Source: an uncultured Chitinophagaceae bacterium
Lineage (GTDB): Bacteria; Bacteroidota; Bacteroidia; Chitinophagales; Chitinophagaceae
Assembly: GCA_937873715.1 (NCBI GenBank)
Contig: CALMYJ010000003.1
Location: forward strand, 186,001-250,000
Length of the DNA stretch: 64,000 bases
Reading direction: 5' to 3'
How positions within the stretch are numbered: position 1 is the first letter of the stretch; every line of letters begins with the position of its first letter. A program made the position numbers and the translations under genes. A model generated the notes under the pieces. The model saw only the letters and a list, made by a program, of their open reading frames with translations, had not been told where the DNA came from and made no database searches. Below, in pieces: positions 34,962-43,694 of the stretch.

Positions 34962-37199
34962 ATGAAACAAGTAATCAATATTAATTTTCACGGACGGGTA
35001 GTACCTATCGAAGTAACGGCTTTTGACATGCTCAAAAGTTATACCGACTCCCTGTCTGCTTTTTTTGCCAACGAGGAGGGAAAAGAAGAAATCATCAATG
35101 ATATAGAAAACCGCATTGGCGAGCTTTTCCAGGAAAGGCTTAAAAAAGGCGCCACCTGTATTACCGAAGAAGATGTAACCGCTATCATCAACAATATGGG
35201 CCGCCCCGAAGATTTTGACAGCGATGAAGAAAAAGTAGCCAGCAGCCTGGGCAGCAACAGCAAAACAGAACAGGAATCGGCCGGTACTGCCGATACCCAT
35301 ACTGCTGCCGGGCATAAGCGCCTGTACAGGGATGAAAACAACAAAATATTTGGAGGGGTGTGCGGGGGCCTGGCCCGCTACTTTAATACCGACCCTGTTA
35401 TCATCCGGGTAATATTTGCCGTAGTGGCACTGGCTTTTGGCACCGGCCTTTTAGCGTATATAATATTATGGGTAGCCGTACCCAGCAGTGCCAGTAAAGA
35501 ACTGGGTGGCATTCGCAAAAAACTTTTCCGGGATCCCGACGATAAAATTATTGCCGGGGTGTGCAGCGGTATCGGTAATTATTTTGGCATCAACCCCTGG
35601 ATACCAAGGGTGCTCTTCCTCCTGCCCTTCCTCACTTTTGTATTCCATTCCGGCCATTGGGGATTTGATTTTCCCAGGTTATTGAATATCTCGTTTAGCC
35701 CGGGTTCGCTTATCATATATATTATACTATGGCTGGCCATACCCGTAGCCAACACCACCGCCGAAAAACTGGAAATGAAAGGCGAAAAAGTAGACATGAA
35801 CTCCATTAAAAATTCAGTAATGGAGGAAATGAAAGGCGTACAACAACGCACCGAAAAATTTGCCAAAGAAGCAGCTTCAGTAGCTGGTGAAAAAGGCAGG
35901 GAAATGGGTGCCGAAATAAAAACGGTGGCAAAACGAGGTGGCACTTCGCTTGGCGACATTATAATCTTTATCGTAAAAGCCTTTGTGTACTTTATTGCAG
36001 GCTGTATAGGTATCGCACTGGTTATAGGTTTATTTGTACTTGCAGTAGTATCCATTGGTCTGTTCCCTTTAAAAGATTTTGTTTTAACCGAAGGCTGGCA
36101 AAATGCATTAGCCTGGGGTACACTTATATTTTTTATTGCCGTACCGGTTATAGGCATCATCACCTGGATTATACGCCGCCTGCTCAAAACTAAAAGCAAC
36201 CACGGTGCCCTGGTATTTTCTTTCATCAGCATGTGGGTAATAGGATGGGCTTGCTTTATAAGCCTTATTGCTTCGATAGGTAAAGACTTCAGGAGTGTAA
36301 ACAACTATACAGAAGATACCATCGCACTGAGTAACCCTGCCGTAGAAAAACTGGTTGTTACCACCAATTCACCCATGAAAAATGCCTATCGCTACAATGC
36401 CTTTAAGTTTGAGCCATTTGAAGGCTGGGAAGATGATACCGTTTACGTAAAAAATGTTGATGTTAAAATTGTAAAAGCCACCGATAACAACTTTAAAGTA
36501 ACAATGGTAAAAATGGCCAATGGCCGCACCAAACGCTTTGCCGATACACTGGCTGCCAAAATCCAGTTTGGCGCCGTACAAAACGATAGCATCCTGGTAG
36601 TGGATAAAGGTATAGCCATCAACCGTAATGATAAATTCCGTAACCAGCGTGTAGTATTAACCATATACGTTCCTGTGGGTAAGCAAATACGGATAGACAG
36701 GAGCATGACCTGGGGTAACAACCACGTACACTTCGACGGTCCATGGCATGATGATGGCCAATACTTTATTGACCGGGATGATGAAGAAAGGGGCTGGCAT
36801 TCCAATACGGATTATATCATGAAGGCCGACGGGCTGTACAGAACTGATGGCAAAAAAGCAACAGAATGGGACGACGATAACGACCGTGACACTCATATAC
36901 GCATTGGCCCCGATGGTGTAGAAGTGCATGATGAAGGCACAAAAGTAAAAGTAGGCCCGGGTGGCATACAGGTAGATGAATCTTCTAAAAAACAAGGTTA
37001 CCGCTACAATAGCAACCCGGTTGAAAAAATCGACTCCCTTAAAAAAACACTGGAAAGCGAAAAACAAAGAACAAAAGACTCACTCCAAAAAGTAAAAGAA
37101 GAGATAGAAAAGCAATTAAATAAAATCAGCAAAGCAGCGCCAGCCGGAGCCGGCACTTACGAAACCGTAATGCAGATACCCATGCTCGGTATTCTATAA
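34962..37199 (+). CDS. Two-PspC-domain membrane protein
   Basis: This 745-residue protein is likely a membrane stress effector. Residues 1-100 form a small acidic helical domain resembling the HAAS-type domains found with PadR regulators. Two PspC domains follow (about 114-172, with KIFGGVCGGLARYFNTDP; about 186-265, with KIIAGVCSGIGNYFGINP), each with a membrane helix. An amphipathic, Lys/Glu-rich helix (about 275-325) leads to about three more membrane segments (about 335-450). A large beta-rich C-terminal region follows, ending in a coiled coil (about 690-735). The C-terminal part is probably extracytoplasmic. It is the second gene after padR. Confidence 0.88.
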   Translation: MKQVININFHGRVVPIEVTAFDMLKSYTDSLSAFFANEEGKEEIINDIENRIGELFQERLKKGATCITEEDVTAIINNMGRPEDFDSDEEKVASSLGSNSKTEQESAGTADTHTAAGHKRLYRDENNKIFGGVCGGLARYFNTDPVIIRVIFAVVALAFGTGLLAYIILWVAVPSSASKELGGIRKKLFRDPDDKIIAGVCSGIGNYFGINPWIPRVLFLLPFLTFVFHSGHWGFDFPRLLNISFSPGSLIIYIILWLAIPVANTTAEKLEMKGEKVDMNSIKNSVMEEMKGVQQRTEKFAKEAASVAGEKGREMGAEIKTVAKRGGTSLGDIIIFIVKAFVYFIAGCIGIALVIGLFVLAVVSIGLFPLKDFVLTEGWQNALAWGTLIFFIAVPVIGIITWIIRRLLKTKSNHGALVFSFISMWVIGWACFISLIASIGKDFRSVNNYTEDTIALSNPAVEKLVVTTNSPMKNAYRYNAFKFEPFEGWEDDTVYVKNVDVKIVKATDNNFKVTMVKMANGRTKRFADTLAAKIQFGAVQNDSILVVDKGIAINRNDKFRNQRVVLTIYVPVGKQIRIDRSMTWGNNHVHFDGPWHDDGQYFIDRDDEERGWHSNTDYIMKADGLYRTDGKKATEWDDDNDRDTHIRIGPDGVEVHDEGTKVKVGPGGIQVDESSKKQGYRYNSNPVEKIDSLKKTLESEKQRTKDSLQKVKEEIEKQLNKISKAAPAGAGTYETVMQIPMLGIL

Positions 37200-37233
37200 A
37201 TCGTTTCAATAGTTGAGTTGAAGTGAAACAAAA

Positions 37234-37262
37234 AAAGCCCTGCTATTTTTAGCGGGGCTTTG
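37234..37262 (+). terminator. Terminator after the PspC gene
   Basis: Arms AAAGCCCTGCT and AGCGGGGCTTT pair with one G-T pair around a 6-base loop, 35 bases after the stop. The following T tract is short. Confidence 0.65.
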
Positions 37263-37303
37263 CCATTTAAGTAATCCCTAAAGCCAGTAACCGTATTACG
37301 GCG

Positions 37304-37311
37304 TAGATTTG
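37304..37311 (+). promoter_or_regulatory. -7-like element for paaZ
   Basis: TAGATTTG matches TAnnTTTG and lies 21 bases before the ATG at 37332. No good -33 TTG is present. Confidence 0.35.
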
Positions 37312-37331
37312 TTTTATCTCAACGATTGCCT

Positions 37332-39404
37332 ATGTACAAACTTCACAATTATGTTGCCGGCAACTGGGTAACCGGCGATGGTGATGGCCAGCAATTATAC
37401 AATGCCGTTTCCGGCCAGCCCATAGCAACTGTCTCTACAAAAGGCCTCGATTTTAAAAACATCCTGCAGTACGCAAGATCAACCGGTAATCCTGCCTTGC
37501 GTAAAATGACTTTTCACGAAAGAGGCCGTATGCTCAAAGCACTTGCCCTTCATTTGCGCAATCACCTCGATAAATTTTATCAGGTATCTTATCAAACAGG
37601 CGCCACAAAAGCAGATAGCTGGGTGGATATTGAAGGCGGCATCGGCAACCTGTTTGCCAACGCCTCGCTGCGCCGCAAGTTTCCGGATGATGTTATTTGT
37701 ATCGACGGCGAAAGCCATAACCTCAGCCGCAACAATACTTTTATGGGGTTGCACATCCTTACACCAAAAGAAGGTGCAGCCATACATATCAATGCCTTTA
37801 ATTTCCCCGTATGGGGTATGCTCGAAAAAATTGCCGTGAACTTACTGGCAGGCGTACCCGCTATTGTAAAGCCTGCTACAGTTACCGCTTACCTTACCGA
37901 AGCCGTGGTAAAAGAAATCATAGCATCAGGCATTTTACCCGAAGGAGCGCTGCAATTGCTTTGCGGCAGCGCAGGCGATATCCTGCAGCATACCACCGCA
38001 CAGGATACCGTAACCTTTACCGGCAGCGCCAGCACCGGGCTGTTGCTGAAAAGCAACCCCAATATTTTAAAAGAAAATGTTGCCTTTACCATGGAGGCCG
38101 ACAGCCTTAACTGTATTGTATTGGGGCAGGATGTACACCCCGGAATGTCCGAGTGGGACATTTTTATAAAAGAAGTTCGCAAAGAAATGACCCTTAAAGC
38201 CGGCCAGCGCTGCACCGGCATCCGTCGCATTTTTGTACCTGAAAATAAAATAGAGGAAGTGTACACGGCTTTGGGCAAAGCCCTACAGCAAACCGTTATC
38301 GGAAATCCTTTAAACGAAACCGTACGCATGGGCAGCCTTGCCGGCATACAGCAGCGCAACGAAGTAAAAGCACAGGTACAACAGCTTTTAGCATCCAGCC
38401 AGCTTATTTATGGCAGCCTCGATAGTGTGCAGGTGGTAGATGCTGATGCTGAAACGGGGGCATTCATGTCGCCCATACTCTTACTTAACCAACAGCCACA
38501 CCTGTACGAAGAACCGCATACCATTGAAGCCTTTGGGCCGGTAAGCACCCTTATGCCCTATCGCAATATGGATGATGCCATTGAACTAAGTAAAAAAGGC
38601 AAAGGCAGTTTGGTAAGCACTATCGTAACGGCAGAAGATAAAACCGCAAGAACTTATATTATTGGCGCTGCCACACACCACGGCCGCATACTTATTTTAA
38701 ATAAAGACTGTGCTCGGGAAAGCACTGGCCATGGCAGCCCACTGCCCTTATTGGTACATGGCGGCCCCGGCCGTGCCGGCGGTGGTGAAGAGATGGGAGG
38801 CGTAAGAGGCGTAAAACATTATATGCAGCGTACCGCTTTACAGGGCTCACCGGCAAGCATAACCGCAGTTACAGGCGTGTACCAGCAATATGCCCCGGGC
38901 ATACAAACCGCTAAACACCCATTTAAAAAATATTACGAAGAGTTGCAGGCAGGCGAACAAATCATTACCACCAAAAGAGTAATTACTGCCGATGATATCG
39001 ACCGCTTTGCCAACCTCAGCGGCGATCATTTTTATGCCCATATACGCAGCACCGATTTTACAGGCACTATGTTTGAGCAACAGGTGGCGCACGGGTATTT
39101 TATCATGAGCATAGCTGCAGGGTTATTTGTTGACAGCTACGAAAAAAACCCTGTGCTCCTCAATTATGGTATCGATGAACTGCGGTTTACCAAACCGGTT
39201 TATCCCGGAAGTGAAATCTATATCCGATTTACCTGCAAAGAAAAACTACCCAACGATAAACGGGTAATTGAGAATGAGGCCGATTTTAAGCGGGGCGATG
39301 ATATTGAAAAAGGCATCGTAAAGTGGCTGGTGGAAATGATAGACGAAACTGAAGAAATTACGGGAGTGGCCACCATTTTAACTATGGTTGCCCGTAAAAA
39401 TTAA
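37332..39404 (+). CDS. paaZ: Bifunctional PaaZ: oxepin-CoA hydrolase / 3-oxo-5,6-dehydrosuberyl-CoA semialdehyde dehydrogenase
   Basis: PaaZ opens the oxepin-CoA ring and oxidises the resulting aldehyde in phenylacetate catabolism. The 690-residue protein (ATG at 37332) has an N-terminal aldehyde dehydrogenase domain (about 1-520) with Glu255 and catalytic Cys294 (GQRCTG). The C-terminal MaoC-type hotdog hydratase (about 540-690) has the Asp565/His570 pair in SGDHFYAH. Length and residues match E. coli PaaZ (Glu256, Cys295). Other paa genes are not in the window. A crotonase gene follows 80 bases later and may act in the same pathway. Confidence 0.93.
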   Translation: MYKLHNYVAGNWVTGDGDGQQLYNAVSGQPIATVSTKGLDFKNILQYARSTGNPALRKMTFHERGRMLKALALHLRNHLDKFYQVSYQTGATKADSWVDIEGGIGNLFANASLRRKFPDDVICIDGESHNLSRNNTFMGLHILTPKEGAAIHINAFNFPVWGMLEKIAVNLLAGVPAIVKPATVTAYLTEAVVKEIIASGILPEGALQLLCGSAGDILQHTTAQDTVTFTGSASTGLLLKSNPNILKENVAFTMEADSLNCIVLGQDVHPGMSEWDIFIKEVRKEMTLKAGQRCTGIRRIFVPENKIEEVYTALGKALQQTVIGNPLNETVRMGSLAGIQQRNEVKAQVQQLLASSQLIYGSLDSVQVVDADAETGAFMSPILLLNQQPHLYEEPHTIEAFGPVSTLMPYRNMDDAIELSKKGKGSLVSTIVTAEDKTARTYIIGAATHHGRILILNKDCARESTGHGSPLPLLVHGGPGRAGGGEEMGGVRGVKHYMQRTALQGSPASITAVTGVYQQYAPGIQTAKHPFKKYYEELQAGEQIITTKRVITADDIDRFANLSGDHFYAHIRSTDFTGTMFEQQVAHGYFIMSIAAGLFVDSYEKNPVLLNYGIDELRFTKPVYPGSEIYIRFTCKEKLPNDKRVIENEADFKRGDDIEKGIVKWLVEMIDETEEITGVATILTMVARKN

Positions 39405-39484
39405 CAGGCATTATGCACAGTTTTTCTTGAGGTGCTGGCAAAATGTTTATAATTTAACAGTAGAAAATTTAAACTGCTACTACA

Positions 39485-40243
39485 ATGGAAGGACATGTAA
39501 CCACACACATCGACCACGGCATAAATACCATCGAGTTTTTTCATCCCCAGGGCAATAGTATGCCATCAAAGTTACTGGAGCGGCTGGCACACGAAATACA
39601 TTTTGCCGGTACACATAGCGATACAAAAGTAATTATACTCCGCAGTGTTGGCGACGGCCCTTTTTGTTCAGGCGCCTCGTTTGATGAACTGGCCGCTATT
39701 AAAACAGAAGCCGAAGGGCAGAAGTTTTTCAGCGGTTTTGCTGCCGTAATTAATGCCATGCGTAAGTGCCCAAAATTTGTAATAGCCCGTATCCAGGGCA
39801 AATGTGTAGGCGGCGGCGTGGGCATTGTGGCTGCCGCAGATTATGCCATTGCGGTAGAAGGAGCAGACATTCGCCTCAGCGAACTGGCCATTGGCATTGG
39901 CCCCTTTGTAATTGGCCCGGCTGTTGAACGAAAAATTGGTACCGGCGCTTTTAGCGCACTGGCTATTGATGCCACACACTGGCGCAGTTGCGACTGGGCC
40001 AAACGCAAGGGTCTTTTTGCCGAAGTGCATGTGAATGTAGAAAATATGGATGAATCAATCTTCCGCCTGTCGCATACCTTATCGCACAGCAGTCCGCAGG
40101 CAATGGCCGAAATGAAAAAGATTTTTTGGCGAGGCACTGAGGACTGGGATGAACTGCTAAAACAAAGAGCCGCCATCAGTGGCAGGCTGGTATTGAGCAG
40201 CCACAGCAAACAGGCGCTGGAAAAATTCAGCTTAAAAAAATAA
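39485..40243 (+). CDS. Enoyl-CoA hydratase/isomerase (crotonase) family protein
   Basis: This 252-residue crotonase-fold protein follows paaZ on the same strand. The oxyanion-hole segments are GPFCSGASFDE and GKCVGGGVGIVAAADYAI, and the later RLSELAIGIGPFVIG holds one acidic residue at the second catalytic position. The first catalytic Glu of classical hydratases (the GGGCELA position) appears replaced (GGGVGIVA). The reaction may therefore be isomerisation or another crotonase chemistry rather than simple hydration. A role in phenylacetate or fatty-acid breakdown, with PaaZ, is inferred from position. Confidence 0.85.
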   Translation: MEGHVTTHIDHGINTIEFFHPQGNSMPSKLLERLAHEIHFAGTHSDTKVIILRSVGDGPFCSGASFDELAAIKTEAEGQKFFSGFAAVINAMRKCPKFVIARIQGKCVGGGVGIVAAADYAIAVEGADIRLSELAIGIGPFVIGPAVERKIGTGAFSALAIDATHWRSCDWAKRKGLFAEVHVNVENMDESIFRLSHTLSHSSPQAMAEMKKIFWRGTEDWDELLKQRAAISGRLVLSSHSKQALEKFSLKK

Positions 40244-40251
40244 AGTAACCG

Positions 40252-41196
40252 TTACAGTTGTTGTACCAGTTCTGCAACGCTGGCGGCACAGCCAAAAGCC
40301 AGTGTATAACCACTACCCCCATGCCCGTAATTGTGTATGATATTGGTGGCGGCCTCCTGCTCCACCCTCACCGTGTGCCGGTATGGACGTATGCCGGCCC
40401 AGTTACCTTTTACCGCCTGCATTTTTAATGCCGGTAAGGCCGCATAGGCTTTATCTAATATTTGATGAAGGGTTGCCGGTTCGGTAACGGCATCGGCTAT
40501 ACCTTCTTCGTAAGTGCCGCCTACAATAATAGCATCCCTGCGGGGCACCACGTACAGGCTGGCTTCGTTATCAAGGTAAATACTATCTAAACTGCCCGGT
40601 GTCAGCAAAGCCACCTGGCCCCTTACAGGCACCAATGCATCATCGCCACACAACTGTTTTGCACCCAATCCGCTGCAATTCACTACGGCATCATACCTGC
40701 TGCCCAAGGCCTCTAAATCTTTTATTTCTTTTTCAAAAAAAACTACACCGGCCTTGAGTAATTGCTGTTGCAGCCAGGGCAAAAAAAGCTGTGTTTCAAT
40801 TAAGGGAACCGTAGCTTCACAAATACGGGCAACACCTTCGGGCAGCTCCCCTTTTGCAAGCATCCTGTACGAGCCTTCCGGCATAAAATCTATCCACACC
40901 GGCTCTTCTTCTTCCACACCGGTACGCAATACCTTTACCAGTTTTCGCATACTGATGCCCGTGTTTTTATCTGCTGAAAAATGCTGGTACTGCCGGTAGC
41001 TGTCCCGGCACCAGTCTATCCCCCGTTTATCATTACGGATATGATAAGGAAACCAAAAAGCAGCCGCCCTGTTGGAAGTGATCGAAGGAGAAAATGCTTT
41101 AGCATAAACAGTAAGCCGGTACCCCTTGTTCAGCAACAACCAGGCCGTGGCCATACCGCTAATACCTGCACCTACTATAGCTATACTTTTTTGCAA
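40252..41196 (-). CDS. FAD-dependent D-amino-acid oxidase-like oxidoreductase
   Basis: This 314-residue DAO-fold flavoprotein has the FAD-binding Rossmann motif IVGAGISGMATAWLL near the N-terminus (GAGISG at 9-14). Late DAO signatures include VVPRRDAIIVGGTYEEG and the C-terminal HNYGHGGSGYTLAFG, typical of D-amino-acid oxidases and ThiO. The substrate could be a D-amino acid or glycine-like amine. It converges with the crotonase gene (8 bases between the stops) and stands alone on the minus strand. No signal peptide is present. Confidence 0.86.
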   Translation of the reverse strand: MQKSIAIVGAGISGMATAWLLLNKGYRLTVYAKAFSPSITSNRAAAFWFPYHIRNDKRGIDWCRDSYRQYQHFSADKNTGISMRKLVKVLRTGVEEEEPVWIDFMPEGSYRMLAKGELPEGVARICEATVPLIETQLFLPWLQQQLLKAGVVFFEKEIKDLEALGSRYDAVVNCSGLGAKQLCGDDALVPVRGQVALLTPGSLDSIYLDNEASLYVVPRRDAIIVGGTYEEGIADAVTEPATLHQILDKAYAALPALKMQAVKGNWAGIRPYRHTVRVEQEAATNIIHNYGHGGSGYTLAFGCAASVAELVQQL

Positions 41197-41369
41197 CGGT
41201 TCTGTTTTGATGAAAATTATTTAGAGGGTGAAGGTAGGGTAATACATTTCCGCAGGGCTGCGGCTCAACAAGCCCGGCTACCGCTGGTAAAAAATGGCCG
41301 AAAGCATTTCCACATCAATGGCATAAGTTTTTGGTTTATATTAAGGTATTGTGTTGCAGATTTGCAGCT

Positions 41370-43079
41370 ATGCAGTTGACAAAAAATCTTATCGTTATCG
41401 GCCTGCTGGCTACCTACAGCATACAGGCACAGGTATTGCCCAAAAAAAATTATCCCAAAAATTATTTTACATGGCCAGTACAGGCTACCAAAGCACTTGC
41501 TGCCAACTTTGGCGAACTAAGGCCTAATCATTACCACATGGGCCTAGATTGCAAAACCGACCAGCGGGAAAATGTACCCGTAATAGCTGCAGCCGATGGT
41601 TATATCGCCAAAGTAAAAATTGAACCTTTTGGTTTTGGCCGCTGTATCTACATCAACCATCCCAACGGGCTCACCACTTTATATGCCCATCTCAACGATT
41701 TTTATCCTGCACTGGAAAAATATATTAAAGAGCAGCAGTATGCACAGGAAAACTGGCGCATCTTTCTTGAAAATATCCCGGCAGATTTATTCCCTGTAAA
41801 AAAAAGACAATTCATTGCCTACAGCGGCAACACGGGCGGCTCACAAGGGCCACACCTGCATTTTGAAATTAGGGATACCCAAACGGATAAAGTGCTCAAT
41901 CCGCTGTTGTTTGGCTTCCCGGTTACGGATAATATTCCACCCGATATTTTGCGCCTGGCCGTGTACGACAGGTGTATCAGCATTTATGAGCAAAGCCCAA
42001 AATTTTACCCACTTAAAAAAGTAAATGGCGTTTATACCACAGTACCGGCCCTGCTGTTGCAAAATACCGACAGGGTGAGTTTTGCCATTACCTCGTACGA
42101 CAGGTACACCGGCTCCACCAATCAAAATGGTATTTACCAGGCTGTGCTATACGATAATGAAACCCCGGTATCCGGCTTTCAGTTAGACAGTATCGACTAT
42201 AACGAAACCAGGTACCTGAATGCCCATATTGATTATAAATTAAAAACTAACGGCGGTCCCTATGTGCAGCACCTGAGCCGCCTGCCGGGTTATCCGCCAT
42301 CGGTATATACCGATATTACCGGCGATGGAGTAATTCATATCGACGATGATGCCCGCCATGAAATTAAAATAGCGGTGCAGGATGCCGATGGCAATACCTC
42401 TTTACTGCAATTTGCCGTACAGCGCAGCACTGCTAAAGCATACCCGCCATCGGCAACTAATACAGAAAGCGCCCCCAAACTTTTTGTGCCCGGCTATGTT
42501 AATGTTTTTGAAAACAGTAATGTGGGTTTTTACCTGCCTGCAAATTACCTGTACGATTCGGTGCGGTTTCAATACAAAGAAATTCCCGGCAGTAAAAGCG
42601 CCAGGGGCTACCAGTTGCACACAGGTAATGTACCGGTACACGGTTATTTTACTATACATATAAAAAACAACCTGTCAAATCCGGAAAAAACAGTGATGCG
42701 CTGGTGGTGGGGCAGTAAGGATGACTATAAAAAAACCATTACCGAAAACGGCTGGAGCAGGGCTTCCTTCCGCACATTTGGCAATTACGAGCTTGTTACC
42801 GATACGCAACCCCCGGTGATTACGCCTGTGGGGTTTACCAATGGGATGAATTGCAGCAAACTGTCCCGCCTGGTATTTACCATCAGGGATGATACAGAGG
42901 AACTGGTAAACTTCAGGGCCGAACTGGATGGCCAGTGGTTGCGCTTCAGCAACGATAAAGGCAAAACATTTATTTATAAGTTTGACGAAAAATGCCCTAC
43001 GGGAAAACACGAACTGAAACTTAGCGTAGAAGACCTTGCCGGCAATAAAACTGAAAGGATTTACACTTTTACCCGATAA
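41370..43079 (+). CDS. M23 family metallopeptidase (LytM-type)
   Basis: This 569-residue secreted peptidoglycan endopeptidase is counted from the ATG at 41370, which gives a signal peptide ending near QAQ. The LytM domain (about 40-200) has the zinc and catalytic histidines in HYHMGLDCK, LYAHLNDFYP and GPHLHFEIRD, with the Asp of MGLDCK. The insertion between strands is longer than in small LytM enzymes. Residues about 210-569 are a beta-sandwich region that may bind cell-wall or regulatory partners. It likely cuts peptide crosslinks during growth or remodelling. Confidence 0.9.
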   Translation: MQLTKNLIVIGLLATYSIQAQVLPKKNYPKNYFTWPVQATKALAANFGELRPNHYHMGLDCKTDQRENVPVIAAADGYIAKVKIEPFGFGRCIYINHPNGLTTLYAHLNDFYPALEKYIKEQQYAQENWRIFLENIPADLFPVKKRQFIAYSGNTGGSQGPHLHFEIRDTQTDKVLNPLLFGFPVTDNIPPDILRLAVYDRCISIYEQSPKFYPLKKVNGVYTTVPALLLQNTDRVSFAITSYDRYTGSTNQNGIYQAVLYDNETPVSGFQLDSIDYNETRYLNAHIDYKLKTNGGPYVQHLSRLPGYPPSVYTDITGDGVIHIDDDARHEIKIAVQDADGNTSLLQFAVQRSTAKAYPPSATNTESAPKLFVPGYVNVFENSNVGFYLPANYLYDSVRFQYKEIPGSKSARGYQLHTGNVPVHGYFTIHIKNNLSNPEKTVMRWWWGSKDDYKKTITENGWSRASFRTFGNYELVTDTQPPVITPVGFTNGMNCSKLSRLVFTIRDDTEELVNFRAELDGQWLRFSNDKGKTFIYKFDEKCPTGKHELKLSVEDLAGNKTERIYTFTR

Positions 43080-43098
43080 CTACATACAACAGCAGTAT

Positions 43099-43569
43099 AT
43101 GACAACATTAACCGAAGGACAAAAAGCCCCGGCCTTTACCGGCAAAGATCAAAACGGCAATAAAATTGCACTTAGCGATTACAAAGGCAAAAAACTGGTA
43201 TTGTATTTTTATCCTGAAGATGACACCCCCACCTGCACCGACCAGGCCTGCAACCTACGGGACAATTTTAGCGTACTAAAAAATGAAGGGATTACGGTAT
43301 TAGGTGTTAGCCCTGATGATGAAGCAAAGCATAAAAAATTTGAAGCCAAATACAAGCTGCCCTTTACACTTATTGCCGACCCCAAACACAGCATTATAAA
43401 AAAATACGGGGTATGGGGCCCCAAGCAAATGTTTGGCAACAAATACATGGGCCTGCACCGCACTACTTTTTTGATAGATGAAAAAGGGGTGATCCGGAAA
43501 ATATTTTTAAAACCAAAAAGCAAGCAGCATGCTGATGAAATTTTGAAAGCATGGAAGGAAACAGCGTAA
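43099..43569 (+). CDS. bcp: Thioredoxin-dependent peroxiredoxin (Bcp/PrxQ)
   Basis: This 156-residue peroxiredoxin of the Bcp group is counted from the ATG at 43099; a longer frame overlaps the M23 stop and is unlikely. Peroxidatic Cys46 and resolving Cys51 lie in PTCTDQACNLRDNF, the five-residue spacing typical of E. coli Bcp. It reduces hydroperoxides using thioredoxin. It follows the M23 gene by 19 bases and is probably co-transcribed. Confidence 0.95.
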   Translation: MTTLTEGQKAPAFTGKDQNGNKIALSDYKGKKLVLYFYPEDDTPTCTDQACNLRDNFSVLKNEGITVLGVSPDDEAKHKKFEAKYKLPFTLIADPKHSIIKKYGVWGPKQMFGNKYMGLHRTTFLIDEKGVIRKIFLKPKSKQHADEILKAWKETA

Positions 43570-43694
43570 CGAAATCGTTCCCGGACATAAATCACAGCAC
43601 TGTTTCCTGATTGCGTAAACCAATTTCCCGATTCGTAGCTGTCATCCGCTGATGCAGAAATACTTTCGCAGCGTTAAAAAATGAACAACTGCGA

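Noticed and set aside
39485..40243. Naming the crotonase PaaF or PaaG.
   Set aside because: The first catalytic Glu is missing and the remaining signatures do not settle the subgroup, so no symbol is given.
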